Source: DATAEK01 sp036258055
GTDB taxonomy: Bacteria > Acidobacteriota > Vicinamibacteria > Vicinamibacterales > 2-12-FULL-66-21
DNA length: 55,667 nucleotides
Direction: 5' to 3'
NCBI GenBank assembly: GCA_036258055.1
Contig: DATAEK010000153.1
Location: 1-55,667, forward strand
In this document: positions 6,890 to 18,074 of the stretch, piece by piece
Layout: the number at the start of each line of letters is the position of its first letter
How positions within the stretch are numbered: the first letter of the stretch is position 1
Notes under the pieces: generated by a model
The model's database searches: none
Told to the model about the DNA's origin: nothing
What the model saw: only the letters and a program-made list of their open reading frames with translations
Translations under genes and position numbers: made by a program

Positions 6890-9760
6890 TCACCGCGACT
6901 TCAACCTGGCCAGATCCTTCCGGGCCTGACGGAGCAGCAGCAGATCGTCGTCTCCGGTCTGCCACTGAGTGATGAGCTCCTCGTACAGCTCGCGTGCCCG
7001 GTCGGTTTTGCCGAGCCGGTCGTCGATCTCTGCGAGCCGGACGCGGGCGACGAACCCGTGCTCCTGTCCCTCGTTTCCCATCTCGTGCCGATCGATCAGC
7101 TCCGCGTAGCGCTTCGCGGCTTCTTCGTGACGGCCGGTGTCGACGAGCGCTGCAGCCAGCGACTCGAGCGTATCGGCGCGTGAGTCGATAACGAGCGCAG
7201 ACTCGAGGAGCTCGGCCGCCTGTGCCGGCCGGCCTTCCGCGCGCTCGATCTCGGCCTTGACGATGTCGAAGTGAGCCTGTTCGGCGCCGGTGTCGCGATT
7301 GACCGACGAGGAGGCGGTGGCGTCGCCAGCCGTCTTGGACATGAACGCCAGAGTCGCCTTCGCGTCGCGAAGGCGCCCGATGCGTGCCTCGAGCTTCGCC
7401 AGACCACGCAGCCACTCGGGCGCAAGCGCGGCATCCAGCGCGAGCCGGTGCGCCGCCGCCACTTCCGTGGCGACGCCCGCCGTGAGTCCTTTCGCCTGGT
7501 AGGCGCGCGCGAGGAACAGGCGATCGCGGAACTCGCTCACGCGCGCACCGATGGTCTTGTTGATGACGATGGCCTGGCGCAGCTCATCGATCGCGGCTCC
7601 GTAATGTCCGCGATACATCTCCAGGAGTGCCAGCGATCGCCGGCCCCTCGCCCTGTCTGCGGGACGATCCATCGTCAGCATGCGCTTGAAATTCTCGGCA
7701 GCGCCATCGAGATCCCCGGCGCGGACGAGGGTGAAACCATATTCGTGATTGATGAAGAGCGCGGTGCGCAGCGACGGATCCAGCGCGAATGCTTCGTTGT
7801 ACTTCTCGACAGCCTCGCGATTCCTGCCGAGCCCGGAGTAGGCGGTGGCCAGATTGACCAGTGCGTTCGCGTTCGACGGGTTGAGCGCTATCGCCCGGGT
7901 AAACGCTTCCACTGCCAGCTCCGGCTGGTGCACGCCGGCGAGATAGCTCCAGCCAATCCTGAACCACGCCGCCGCATCGTCCGGGTACGAGGCGAGGTAG
8001 GTGCGATAGGCGGCGACCGACGCGTCCCGGTTGCCGCGCGATTCCTCGGCCAGCGCCGTGATCCAGAGGCGCTCGCGTTGACTGAGACGATCGAAGAGAC
8101 TCAGCGCCCGTTTGAAATGTTCCTCACCCAGTCGGCGCTGCGACTGATCCGCCATCAGATAGTAGGCGTGCCCGAGTTGCGCGTGGGCCATCGCGAAGTC
8201 GGGATCCACCTTGATCGCCTGTTGCAGGAGATCGAACTCGACGCCGGGGGCCTGGGGGCGAAGGCTGTCCGCGTAGAGGCGCAGCGCCTCGAGCGAGGCG
8301 GTCGTGGCGCGAGGCAGGGCGACCTGCTGTGTGGAGACGCTCGCGAGCGATTCACCGAGGTTCTGACGGACGCGCGTCGCGAGCTCGTCGAGCGCGGGCA
8401 GGACCGCGTCCTTGTTCCGAGCCTGGACCGATTCCGTGCGCACGGCCGCTCGCGTCTGCGGATCGACGATCTTCGCCGTCAAGGCGTAGCGATCGCCAAC
8501 GCTGGCAATCGTGCAGGCGAGCACCGCCTTGACCTGCTCGCGGAGGGCCACCTCCGAGGCGAGCGCCTCATCGAGCTTGTCGGTCGGCGCCCTCTTCATC
8601 CGTCGCAGCGCGTCCTGAAGGCGGGTGACCGGGAGGACGTTGACGTAGCGCGATTGGGCAATCGCGACGTCGAGCGCCACGCGCAGCGATCGATCGAACA
8701 CCGCATCGCCGGTCAGGTTCTCGAAGTCCGCAATCACGATCCAATCCCGGTCGTTGAACGCGAGCGCCGGCTGAGTCGCGCGAAACCGCGCCGGCCATGC
8801 CCGCCATGCGACCGCCGCCAGCGCCGCAAGGATCACCATCGCGGCGGCAATCCAGACGATCCGACGGTCCCGCGGTCGTGTGACGCGGACCGGCATCAGC
8901 GGGACTCCGGTGGCCGTCCGCTTGTCGGCGAACGCGTCGAGATCCAGCCGCAGCTCGCGGAACGACTGGTACCGTTCCATCGGATCTTTCGCAAGCGCGC
9001 GGCGGAGGATGCGGTCCAGCAACTCCGGCGGCTCGCGCATGAACAGCTCGAGCGGAGGCGGATCCTGGTTGATGATCGCTTCCGCCGTCGCAAACGACGA
9101 CTTCTTGAGGAAGGGATGCGCGCCGGTCAGCATCTCGTACAAGCACACGCCGAGCGCGAAGACGTCCGCCCGTGAATCGAGGGTTTCTCCCTTGACCTGC
9201 TCGGGCGCCATGTAGGCTGGTGTGCCGCTGATCTCGCCGGTCAACGTCGACCCGCTCGTGCCGGTGCGATCCGGATCGGTACCGGGTCCGGGGACCCGCT
9301 TCGCGATGCCGAAGTCCATCACCTTCACGTGGCCGTCGATGCCGATCATCACGTTGGACGGCTTCAGGTCACGGTGGACGATGCCGCGCGAGCGCGCGAA
9401 CTCGAGGGCGTCCGCCATCTCGGATCCGATGCGGATGGCTTCGCCGATCTCCATGCGCCCGCGCGCCAGTCGATCCTTGAGCGTGGTGCCTTCGACCAGC
9501 TCCATCGCGATGAAGGGATGGCCGTCGGCCTCGCCGACCTCGTAGACCTTGGTGATGAACGGATGATCGATCCGCGCGGCGGCATTCGCCTCGTTGAGCA
9601 GCCGACGGCGCGCCGTGTCGTCGATGACGCGACCGGCGGGGAGGAACTTGAGCGCGACTTTGCGATCGAGCTGGAGGTCCTGAGCCAGGTAGACCTCGCC
9701 CATGCCTCCTTCTCCGATCTTGTCGATGATTCGATAGTGAGAGATGTGCCTGCCGATCAC
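6890..9760 (-). CDS. Membrane Ser/Thr protein kinase with C-terminal TPR array
   Basis: A 956-residue kinase read leftward from a GTG at 9760, preceded by GGAGGGC at good spacing. Kinase motifs are intact: IGEGGMGEVY (15-24), K38, HRDLKPSN (D131), DFG (D149), MAPEQ (184-188). A single membrane span follows at about 301-319. The next segment (roughly 330-470, starting IVIADFENLTGD) resembles the TolB/FlgO-like adenylate-cyclase-associated fold often found in such kinases. The rest is a helical array with TPR periodicity, for example the NPSNANALVNLATAYSGLG and YRGHYGAAIDELRQAI helices. It converges tail to tail with the propeller kinase. The substrate and signal are unknown. Confidence 0.92.
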   Translation of the reverse strand: MIGRHISHYRIIDKIGEGGMGEVYLAQDLQLDRKVALKFLPAGRVIDDTARRRLLNEANAAARIDHPFITKVYEVGEADGHPFIAMELVEGTTLKDRLARGRMEIGEAIRIGSEMADALEFARSRGIVHRDLKPSNVMIGIDGHVKVMDFGIAKRVPGPGTDPDRTGTSGSTLTGEISGTPAYMAPEQVKGETLDSRADVFALGVCLYEMLTGAHPFLKKSSFATAEAIINQDPPPLELFMREPPELLDRILRRALAKDPMERYQSFRELRLDLDAFADKRTATGVPLMPVRVTRPRDRRIVWIAAAMVILAALAAVAWRAWPARFRATQPALAFNDRDWIVIADFENLTGDAVFDRSLRVALDVAIAQSRYVNVLPVTRLQDALRRMKRAPTDKLDEALASEVALREQVKAVLACTIASVGDRYALTAKIVDPQTRAAVRTESVQARNKDAVLPALDELATRVRQNLGESLASVSTQQVALPRATTASLEALRLYADSLRPQAPGVEFDLLQQAIKVDPDFAMAHAQLGHAYYLMADQSQRRLGEEHFKRALSLFDRLSQRERLWITALAEESRGNRDASVAAYRTYLASYPDDAAAWFRIGWSYLAGVHQPELAVEAFTRAIALNPSNANALVNLATAYSGLGRNREAVEKYNEAFALDPSLRTALFINHEYGFTLVRAGDLDGAAENFKRMLTMDRPADRARGRRSLALLEMYRGHYGAAIDELRQAIVINKTIGARVSEFRDRLFLARAYQAKGLTAGVATEVAAAHRLALDAALAPEWLRGLAKLEARIGRLRDAKATLAFMSKTAGDATASSSVNRDTGAEQAHFDIVKAEIERAEGRPAQAAELLESALVIDSRADTLESLAAALVDTGRHEEAAKRYAELIDRHEMGNEGQEHGFVARVRLAEIDDRLGKTDRARELYEELITQWQTGDDDLLLLRQARKDLARLKSR

Positions 9761-9932
9761 GACGCCCTCCGTGCGTCGACCCGGCAGTGATCCTATGCGG
9801 CAACCTCAGCCGTGGCAAGCCGCGGCGTGGTTGGCGTTCGACGGCACGCTTGAAGGGGCTCCGAGAGAGCTACTTGCGGGTCGGCCCTCGCGACGGTCGC
9901 GCCCCGAAGGCGTGGCATGATGTGGCGCGTTC

Positions 9933-10835
9933 ATGACCGACAACGCTGGCGCCACCCGCATTCAGAACATCATCGGCAGCCTCCTAGTCAAATGCATTGA
10001 CACCTGGCTGTACCTGTGCGGCCGCAAAATCCGCCGCGCTGACGTCCCCTGGCTGATCTCGCCAACGGGTCCGAGCGATCGCATTGGCGAACACTGGTAC
10101 GCGCAGCTTGCGGCAAACGAGGGGCTGACGATCGAGGTCTCCCGGGAATCGGGACTCGTCGCCTGCTTCGACGATCTCACCGGGCCGTCATTCGATCCAA
10201 ACGCCGTGTGCCGGCAGGTGCGCGACTTCTACGAGCACACGGCGCGGTACTCCCTGGAAGCCTGGAGCGAAGTCACCATCCCGATGCGGGTGTTTCTGTG
10301 GGGGCTGGTGACGTTCGCGAGCCGTCGCATGCAGCAGCTCAATTTTCCAGTGTCCTCGCTGGAGCTGGCCAGCGGCATGTCCAGCGAGGTGATCGAGCTG
10401 GCCGAGGCCGGAGGGCGGCGGGTCTACACCGGCTGGCTGCGCCGTATGAAGTCATCAGGCCTCGTGCTGTACGCGGGCCTGTACTCGACCGCGGTCGTGC
10501 CCGGGCACGACAGTCCGTGCGTAAAGGTCAGCTTTCCCGTCCCGCGCGGAAGTTCGACGGTTTTCCTGCGTCCGCAGGCCGCGCCCGATGGCTCGTTCAG
10601 ACTCATCTCACAAGGGCGGCGCTTTGGCGACTCCGGCTTCTACCGGTTGGTCGAGCGTGACGCGCGTCACTACCAGGTTCGCTACCTGAGAACGCTTCAC
10701 GAGGAGTTTCACGTCTACCTGGATCCCGAAGGGGTGCTGCGAACCGACCACAGCATTCGCTATCTGGGTCTACCGGTGATGCGGCTGCACTACAAGATCG
10801 TTCCCGTGCGAGAAGTGGCGCAGACGTGTCCCTAG
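9933..10835 (+). CDS. Conserved-looking protein of unknown function
   Basis: A 300-residue product with no signal peptide and no motif I recognise. It is weakly amphipathic, rich in aromatic residues and Arg, and has a short hydrophobic stretch near 139-150 (MRVFLWGLVTFASR) that is not long enough for a confident membrane span. The C-terminal part looks like mixed beta strands with FYRLVERD and RYLRTLHEEFHVY patches. The ATG at 9933 is chosen because the upstream region is non-coding and divergent from the TPR kinase gene. Codon use matches its neighbours, so I regard it as a real resident gene. It converges with creD across a hairpin repeat. Confidence 0.75.
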   Translation: MTDNAGATRIQNIIGSLLVKCIDTWLYLCGRKIRRADVPWLISPTGPSDRIGEHWYAQLAANEGLTIEVSRESGLVACFDDLTGPSFDPNAVCRQVRDFYEHTARYSLEAWSEVTIPMRVFLWGLVTFASRRMQQLNFPVSSLELASGMSSEVIELAEAGGRRVYTGWLRRMKSSGLVLYAGLYSTAVVPGHDSPCVKVSFPVPRGSSTVFLRPQAAPDGSFRLISQGRRFGDSGFYRLVERDARHYQVRYLRTLHEEFHVYLDPEGVLRTDHSIRYLGLPVMRLHYKIVPVREVAQTCP

Positions 10836-10894
10836 AAGGGGATCTTAGCCTTCGAGCCCGACAATTCGAGCCCCGAGTCGGCATCATTCAGTCT

Positions 10895-11088
10895 GCCGCG
10901 GGGCCCCACCCCCGCGGCCTGCCAGCGCTCGCTTCGCTACTTGGCGCGTCTGGGGCCCCACCCCCAGACGCTGCAGCTCGCGCGTTCGCGCGCGCTGCGG
11001 CTCAGGGCTGCTCGCGCCGCTGATTTGTTGCAATCGGCTGCTTGTAGGGCAGCAGTCTGTGCCGAGCGCCGAGCGCCGAGCCCCGAGT
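10895..11088. repeat. Convergent-gap hairpin repeat, copy A
   Basis: Fills the gap between the converging 9933 gene and creD. Hairpin 1 (10895-10918) has a 9-bp stem GCCGCGGGG around the loop CCCCAC. Hairpin 2 (10946-10971) has a 10-bp stem GCGTCTGGGG around the same CCCCAC loop. They are joined by CTGCCAGCGCTCGC and followed by the GCAGCTCGCGCG / GCTGCTCGCGCC block. The copy ends in a short CCGAGCG-type tract (11062-11088) that is identical over 27 bases to one in copy C. Other copies are at 21948-22108, 38295-38440 and 53027-53069. Confidence 0.88.
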
Positions 11089-11098
11089 TCTCCTCAGG

Positions 11099-12424
11099 CT
11101 ACAACCCCGTCGCCCCGAGCCTCAGCTCGTACCAATTCACCCGTCGCGTGAGGAACATGACGATCGCAAGCGCCAGAAACACGCCGATCGAGCCGGCGAG
11201 GAGCGCGTAGTCTTCGAGGCGCAGCAGCAGATACAGGTATCCGTACAGCAGGCTCAATGCAGCCCCCATCAGCCACGCTCCTTTCGCCGCCCGCAGCACC
11301 CAGCTCCAATACTTCGACAGCAGCGTCACTGTTGCGGCGCTGGCAATGAGGTAGGCGGCGTCAAATCCTGTGTGCTCGGAGAGCGACAGGAGCAGCAGAT
11401 AGAACACGCACATCGTGAAGCCAAGGAACACGTATTGGACGGGATGGAGCAGCACGCCACCCGTGATCTCCCACAGGAACGCGATGACGAACGTGAGCAC
11501 GATGAAGAGGACCGCGTACTTCACCGCGCGTTCCGTCTGCAGGTAGATGTCGACAGGCTGGACGAGCGTGACACCGAACGCCGATGCTGCCGCCTGCGCC
11601 ATGAGCTGTTCGCGATTCTGGCTGGCGCTCGTCCAGATCGGCGGGTAGCCCCGGCCGAAATAGGGCACGCGCCACGTCGCGCTGAAGCCGTCGCGATCGA
11701 CACGGCGCTCGTCGGCCAGCGGCGCTCCCACGAAGCTTGGATGCGGCCAGGTCGAGGACAGCTGCACGGTCGTCTCATGGCCAGCCGGCAGAAATCGCAG
11801 CTCCCTCGTGCCGTTCAGATCCAGCTCCAGCGAAAACGTGACGCCCTGGCTGTCCGCGGTCAGTGGACCGGCGGCCGGTGCCTGAACGCCCGTTGAGAAC
11901 AGGCCCACGTCCGAGACGCCTGGAACGAACGGGCGCGTCTGTCCCCCGATGTTGGCTTCGAGGCGCCTCGAGATGCCCTTGGGGTCCGACACGCCGACGC
12001 TCAGCATCGCGTCGTCCCAGAGCACTTCTTCGGGCGCAGGTCTCACGTGGGACAGATCGGGTCGCGAGACGCGGCCGCTGATCTTGAGATGCGCTCTATA
12101 GACGATGACGGGAAACAGCGCTCGGCGCCGGATTTCGGGCTCGACCTGCCCATCGATACGCAGGAGATCGGGCAGAACGGACATGTACGCCATGAGCGAC
12201 CGGCTTCGGCCCTGGTTGTCGACCGATGTGTAGCGATACGGGATGACGAGAACCGGCCCGCCCACTGTCTGTGCTCCGCCAGCCTCGTCGCTGATTTCTC
12301 CGGTGACTGCGTTCCGCCGGGTTTCACGTTCGCTGACCACCGAATAGATCATCGCGAGAGGGACGAGGAGCATGAACATCAACAGACCCATGATTCCCAA
12401 CCGCAGCATCGGCGACGTGCGCAT
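11099..12424 (-). CDS. creD: CreD-family inner membrane protein
   Basis: A 441-residue membrane protein. An N-terminal span (about 11-30) is followed by the conserved ERxxRR(N/x)xxxxEIS and GGPVLVIPY segment, a large periplasmic beta-rich region, then a C-terminal bundle of about five or six spans with the ITGGVLLHPVQYVFLGF signature, all typical of CreD (cell envelope integrity, colicin tolerance). In enterics creD is the main target of the CreBC two-component system. Here it is divergent from a response regulator/kinase pair, which strengthens the identification. GGAGG stands 4 bases before the ATG at 12424. Confidence 0.9.
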   Translation of the reverse strand: MRTSPMLRLGIMGLLMFMLLVPLAMIYSVVSERETRRNAVTGEISDEAGGAQTVGGPVLVIPYRYTSVDNQGRSRSLMAYMSVLPDLLRIDGQVEPEIRRRALFPVIVYRAHLKISGRVSRPDLSHVRPAPEEVLWDDAMLSVGVSDPKGISRRLEANIGGQTRPFVPGVSDVGLFSTGVQAPAAGPLTADSQGVTFSLELDLNGTRELRFLPAGHETTVQLSSTWPHPSFVGAPLADERRVDRDGFSATWRVPYFGRGYPPIWTSASQNREQLMAQAAASAFGVTLVQPVDIYLQTERAVKYAVLFIVLTFVIAFLWEITGGVLLHPVQYVFLGFTMCVFYLLLLSLSEHTGFDAAYLIASAATVTLLSKYWSWVLRAAKGAWLMGAALSLLYGYLYLLLRLEDYALLAGSIGVFLALAIVMFLTRRVNWYELRLGATGL

Positions 12425-12568
12425 GTGACCTCCATCAAGAAGTAGAGCTTCAGCCAGTCTGGCGCGTCGGGACGGCGCGGACGTGACGGGAGCGGGGAAA
12501 GATCGAGGCGGATTGTGGCGACACTAAGGCAGCGGCAAATCGCGCGGATGCGCTAGAGTCGTTGGAAC

Positions 12569-13273
12569 ATGTCAGGGCGTCTCGTCACCGTGGTCGAAGA
12601 CGAGGACGGCATCCGCGAGGCCGTCTGCGTCGCCTTACGCCGGGAGGGCCATCGCACCGAGAGTTTCGACGATGGGCAGCGGGCCTGGGAGGCGTTCGAC
12701 CGCACGCTGCCCGATCTCGTGATTCTCGATATCGGGCTTCCGAGGCTGGACGGGCTCGAGCTGTGCCGCCGCCTGCGGTCGAAATCCGAGGCCCTGCCGA
12801 TCGTCTTCCTGACATCACGCGAAGAGGAATTCGATCGCGTCCTCGGGCTCGAGATCGGAGCCGACGACTACATCAGCAAGCCGTTTTCGATGCGCGAGCT
12901 CATGACGCGCGTCAAAGTGCTTTTCCGGCGTGCCTCGCTCATCGAGGGCGCAGGCCGCGCCGCTGACGACCGGCCCCAGACTGTCGGCGACCTCACGTTC
13001 GATCCGCTTCGTCTCACCGTTGAGTGGAAGACGAAGAACGTTCCCCTGACCGTCACCGAGTTCCTGCTCGTGCAGAGCCTCCTCCGGCGGCCGGGCGTCA
13101 TCAAGACGCGCGATCAGCTGATGGAAGATGCCTACCCGGATCGCGTGTCCGTCAGCGACCGCACCATCGACAGCCACATCAAGCGAATCAGGCGCAAGTT
13201 CGAGCTGATCGATCCGCTCTTCGACCGCATCGAGGGCGTGTACGGCGCCGGCTACCGCTACCGTCTGTCCTGA
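12569..13273 (+). CDS. OmpR-type response regulator (CreB-like position)
   Basis: The 234-residue product has a receiver domain with acidic pocket E10/D11, phosphoacceptor D54 (VILDIGLP), T82 and K104 (SKPFS), then a winged-helix DNA-binding domain from about 130 ending in GVYGAGYRYRLS. It is separated by 144 bases from the divergent creD gene, and its stop shares bases with the kinase start (TGATG), so the pair is co-translated. By analogy with CreB it probably controls creD. I give no symbol because orthology to CreB cannot be shown from this sequence alone. Confidence 0.93.
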   Translation: MSGRLVTVVEDEDGIREAVCVALRREGHRTESFDDGQRAWEAFDRTLPDLVILDIGLPRLDGLELCRRLRSKSEALPIVFLTSREEEFDRVLGLEIGADDYISKPFSMRELMTRVKVLFRRASLIEGAGRAADDRPQTVGDLTFDPLRLTVEWKTKNVPLTVTEFLLVQSLLRRPGVIKTRDQLMEDAYPDRVSVSDRTIDSHIKRIRRKFELIDPLFDRIEGVYGAGYRYRLS

Positions 13274-14868
13274 TGTCCATGCGTTTTCTGCCGGCGGCGT
13301 TCGCCCGGCTGCGCACGTCACGCATCGGCCTGCGTATTCTTGCCTTCAACCTGCTGGTGGTGTTCCTGCCGGTGGCGGGCATCCTCTATCTGGATGTCTA
13401 CGAGGCTCAACTGCTCGAGACGCAGGAGCGCGGGATGATTCAGCAGGCTAGGGTGCTGGCGGCGTCGCTCGGGGGCCCGGTCATCGAGGTCGGCGAGGTC
13501 GAGGCGCTGCTCGCGCGCATGGGTCGGGAGAGCGATGCGCGGTTGCGAGTGTTCGATGCCACTGGTGCGCTGCTCGCCGATTCGGGACGCGTCACCGGCG
13601 TTGTCGAGGATCGGGCAGCGGCATCCGAATACAGCAAATTTGAAGAAGGAATCAGAGCACGTGCCCTGTATCGCATCGGCGTCTGGCTCACGCGTGCACG
13701 CCAGGCTGTCGCACACGGCGTTCGTACCGTTCTCGGTTCGCGTCCTCGCGAGCTCGGGGGGGCGGAGCCTTCGTCGGCTTCGACGCCGCCCGAGGTGCGC
13801 GAGGCGCTTCGCGGCGGCTACGGCGCAGCCACGCGACCCACGCCTGGCCAGCGGTCACTGACCCTTCACAGCTCGCTGCCGGTCCGGCACGGTGCGACCG
13901 TGATTGGCGCGGTGCAGGTATCGCAGTCCACGTATCGCGCGCTTCAGGCGCTCTACGTCGTCCGGTTGCGGGTCTTCGAGATCGTCCTCGCGTCGCTGCT
14001 GGCCGCAGCGGCGCTGAGCGTGCTGATGTCGGCGACCATCGTGCGCCCGCTCGTCCGGCTGCGGCGCACGGCGCTCGCGTTCGCTGATCGCCGCGTGCTC
14101 GAGCCCGAAGGCTTCCGTCGGGTCGATCGTCGCGATGAAATCGGCGATCTTGCACGAGCGCTCGACGAGCTGACCCGGCGGCTCGATGCCCATATCCGCC
14201 TCCTGGAATCCTTCGCTGCCGACGTGTCGCACGAGTTCAAGAATCCGCTGGCGTCGATCCGGACGTCGGCTGAGATGATCGCGAGCGCCGAAGACGATGG
14301 GGAGCGTACGCGTTTCCTGACGATGCTGAGGCGGGACGTCGATCGGCTGGAGCGATTGGTCTCCGGAGTCCGAGAGTTGGCGCACATCGACGGACAGATC
14401 GCACACGAGCGTCCGTCGAAGGTCGATGTCGGCGCCTTGATCGCACAAATCGCCGAGGGCATGCGCCTCGCGCATCCGGACGGCCCGTCACTGTCGATCG
14501 TTCAGCCGCAACGTCCGGCGGTCGTCGTCGCGGCGCCGGACCGCCTCGCGCAGGTCTTCGAAAACATCGTGGAGAATGCGCGGACGCTTGCGCCAGCGGG
14601 CAGCACGGTCGACGTTGTCACCAGCGCCTCAGACGGCGTCTGCCGGGTCACCATCGCCGACCGAGGCCCGGGTATCCCCGATGCTCACCTGGAACGGGTC
14701 TTCGATCGATTCTTCTCGTATCGTCCGGACGCCGATACTCGTCGCGAACACACCGGGCTCGGCCTTGCGATTGCGCGAGCGATCGTCGAAGGGTACGGCG
14801 GCGCGATCACTGCCGCCAACCGCCCCGGCGGCGGCGCGATCTTCGAGGTACGACTGCCGTGTCGGTAG
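13273..14868 (+). CDS. Membrane sensor histidine kinase (ChvG/CreC-like)
   Basis: The 531-residue product starts at the ATG overlapping the regulator's stop. The open frame further upstream is a shadow of the regulator gene. Spans lie at about 19-41 and 234-256 with a roughly 190-residue sensor region between them. HAMP (about 257-308) and HisKA with H320 in the SHEFKNPL motif follow, then an HATPase domain with N box (ENIVENAR), DRGPGIP and the HTGLGLAIAR G box. The ENPLASIRTS-type context is typical of ChvG/CreC-type kinases. The last codon and stop (CGG TAG) belong to a REP element. Confidence 0.93.
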   Translation: MSMRFLPAAFARLRTSRIGLRILAFNLLVVFLPVAGILYLDVYEAQLLETQERGMIQQARVLAASLGGPVIEVGEVEALLARMGRESDARLRVFDATGALLADSGRVTGVVEDRAAASEYSKFEEGIRARALYRIGVWLTRARQAVAHGVRTVLGSRPRELGGAEPSSASTPPEVREALRGGYGAATRPTPGQRSLTLHSSLPVRHGATVIGAVQVSQSTYRALQALYVVRLRVFEIVLASLLAAAALSVLMSATIVRPLVRLRRTALAFADRRVLEPEGFRRVDRRDEIGDLARALDELTRRLDAHIRLLESFAADVSHEFKNPLASIRTSAEMIASAEDDGERTRFLTMLRRDVDRLERLVSGVRELAHIDGQIAHERPSKVDVGALIAQIAEGMRLAHPDGPSLSIVQPQRPAVVVAAPDRLAQVFENIVENARTLAPAGSTVDVVTSASDGVCRVTIADRGPGIPDAHLERVFDRFFSYRPDADTRREHTGLGLAIARAIVEGYGGAITAANRPGGGAIFEVRLPCR

Positions 14869-14950
14869 TGTCCGGCTTCAGCCGGACTTTGTAGTGTCTG
14901 GCTTTAGCCAGACTTTAGCCAGACCTTGTAGCGTCCGGCTTTAGCCGGAC
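14865..14950 (+). repeat. REP cluster, three palindromes, GTAG-headed on + strand
   Basis: Three 18-bp palindromes of the form GTCCGGCT-NN-AGCCGGAC: 14870-14887, 14896-14913 (variant GTCTGGCTTTAGCCAGAC) and 14933-14950. Each is preceded by the tetranucleotide GTAG plus one base (14865, 14891, 14928). A half-copy (TTAGCCAGAC) follows the second. GTAG before an imperfect palindrome is the published hallmark of REPs mobilised by RAYT transposases, and such a gene begins 15 bases away. The first GTAG contains the stop codon of the histidine kinase. Confidence 0.9.
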
Positions 14951-14964
14951 CGCCGCGTCCGACG

Positions 14965-15471
14965 TCAGCGAGATCCCGCTGCCGCCTTTGCGTATGCATA
15001 CTCGATCAGGTGCTCACGTTCGTACTTGCTTGATCGGATGTGCCCGTAGTCCCACACCGTCTCGACAAGGTGCGCACGGACCGGATTCTCGAGCACGTAG
15101 GCGATCGCAGAGCGTGTCGGTTCTTCGTCTCGCAGCACATGCTCGTAGCCGTAGCGCTGCCAAAGGCGTGCGCCGTTTGCCTGTGCGTAGTGATAGCCCG
15201 AGAACTGTTTGGCGCGGGAGATGAAACGCTTGCAGTCCGATTCCTCCGACTCTCCTTCCGTGACGAGGTGCACATGATCGGGCATGAAGACACAGGCAAG
15301 TATTGCCATGCTGTCGTCGCCCGAAGCTCGCAGAAACTGCATCCACACGAGGTCGACGGTCCGGTTGTTCACGAAGACCCTGACGCGTTTCTCCGTGCAG
15401 AACGTGAGGAAATATCGATGGAATCCGCGATAGTCAAAAGCCGGGAGATGGTGGGGGTAGTTCGTGCGCAT
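14965..15471 (-). CDS. REP-associated tyrosine transposase (RAYT, Y1_Tnp fold)
   Basis: A 168-residue protein of the IS200-like Y1 transposase superfamily. The HUH metal-binding motif is clear (H66-V-H68 in MPDHVHLV), preceded by the TFCTEKR segment and followed by FISRAKQFSGYHY and LWQRYGYEHVLRDEE. The last two regions contain candidate nucleophile tyrosines (Y93/Y95 or Y108/Y110), and I cannot say which is used. The ENPVRAHLV segment near 128-136 is typical of RAYTs. The gene looks intact. RAYTs nick and rejoin single-stranded REP hairpins, and REP clusters in opposite orientation flank both sides of this gene, forming a REPtron-like unit. Confidence 0.92.
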   Translation of the reverse strand: MRTNYPHHLPAFDYRGFHRYFLTFCTEKRVRVFVNNRTVDLVWMQFLRASGDDSMAILACVFMPDHVHLVTEGESEESDCKRFISRAKQFSGYHYAQANGARLWQRYGYEHVLRDEEPTRSAIAYVLENPVRAHLVETVWDYGHIRSSKYEREHLIEYAYAKAAAGSR

Positions 15472-15497
15472 GCGACAGGCATGGCAAGAATCGGGTC

Positions 15498-15606
15498 GGC
15501 GGAATCCGCCGGACGGAGCCAGTGTGGGTCCGGCTCAAGCCGGACGCTACCGACGCAGTCCGGCTAGAGCCGGACACTACCGACGTAGTCCGGCTTCAGC
15601 TGGACA

Positions 15607-15612
<6 letters not shown>
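15498..15612 (-). repeat. REP cluster, three palindromes in exact 30-bp period, GTAG-headed on - strand
   Basis: Palindromes at 15528-15545 (centre CA), 15558-15575 (centre AG) and 15588-15605 (centre TC, one arm changed to AGCTGGAC) are spaced exactly 30 bp apart. Each is followed on the + strand by one base and CTACCG, so on the - strand each starts CGGTAG, the mirror image of the cluster at 14865-14950. A small extra hairpin GGCGGA-A-TCCGCC lies at 15498-15510. The last element supplies the stop codon of the DPP IV-like gene. Confidence 0.9.
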
Positions 15613-17934
<2,322 letters not shown>

Positions 17935-18028
17935 GGACAACTCCGTGAAGAAAGATGACCAGTCCGGCAGTCGGGGGGATTCTACAGGGGAACCGGAACG
18001 GAGACGTATTGGAAGGGGTTATGGGGCG

Positions 18029-18071
18029 ATAAAGCGGGACGAACCCGCGTAGCCGGCTCGCCGCCGGCTAC
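18029..18071 (-). terminator. Probable intrinsic terminator after the TauE/SafE gene
   Basis: Reading leftward from the stop at 18075, a 9-bp stem GTAGCCGGC with a 5-base loop (18049-18071) is followed at once by a second hairpin GCGGG-loop-CCCGC (18034-18048) and then TTTAT. Stem plus a short T-rich run fits a factor-independent terminator. The outer stem also starts with GTAGCCGGC and might be a degenerate REP relative. Confidence 0.55.
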
Positions 18072-18074
18072 GAC

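Noticed and set aside
7271..9175. A 634-codon open frame on the + strand
   Set aside because: Antisense to the TPR kinase; the composition is that of a mirror frame and no motif is present.
15528..15605. The regular 30-bp spacing could suggest a short CRISPR array
   Set aside because: The repeated part is a palindrome headed by GTAG, spacers are near-identical, and a RAYT gene is adjacent; no cas gene is present.
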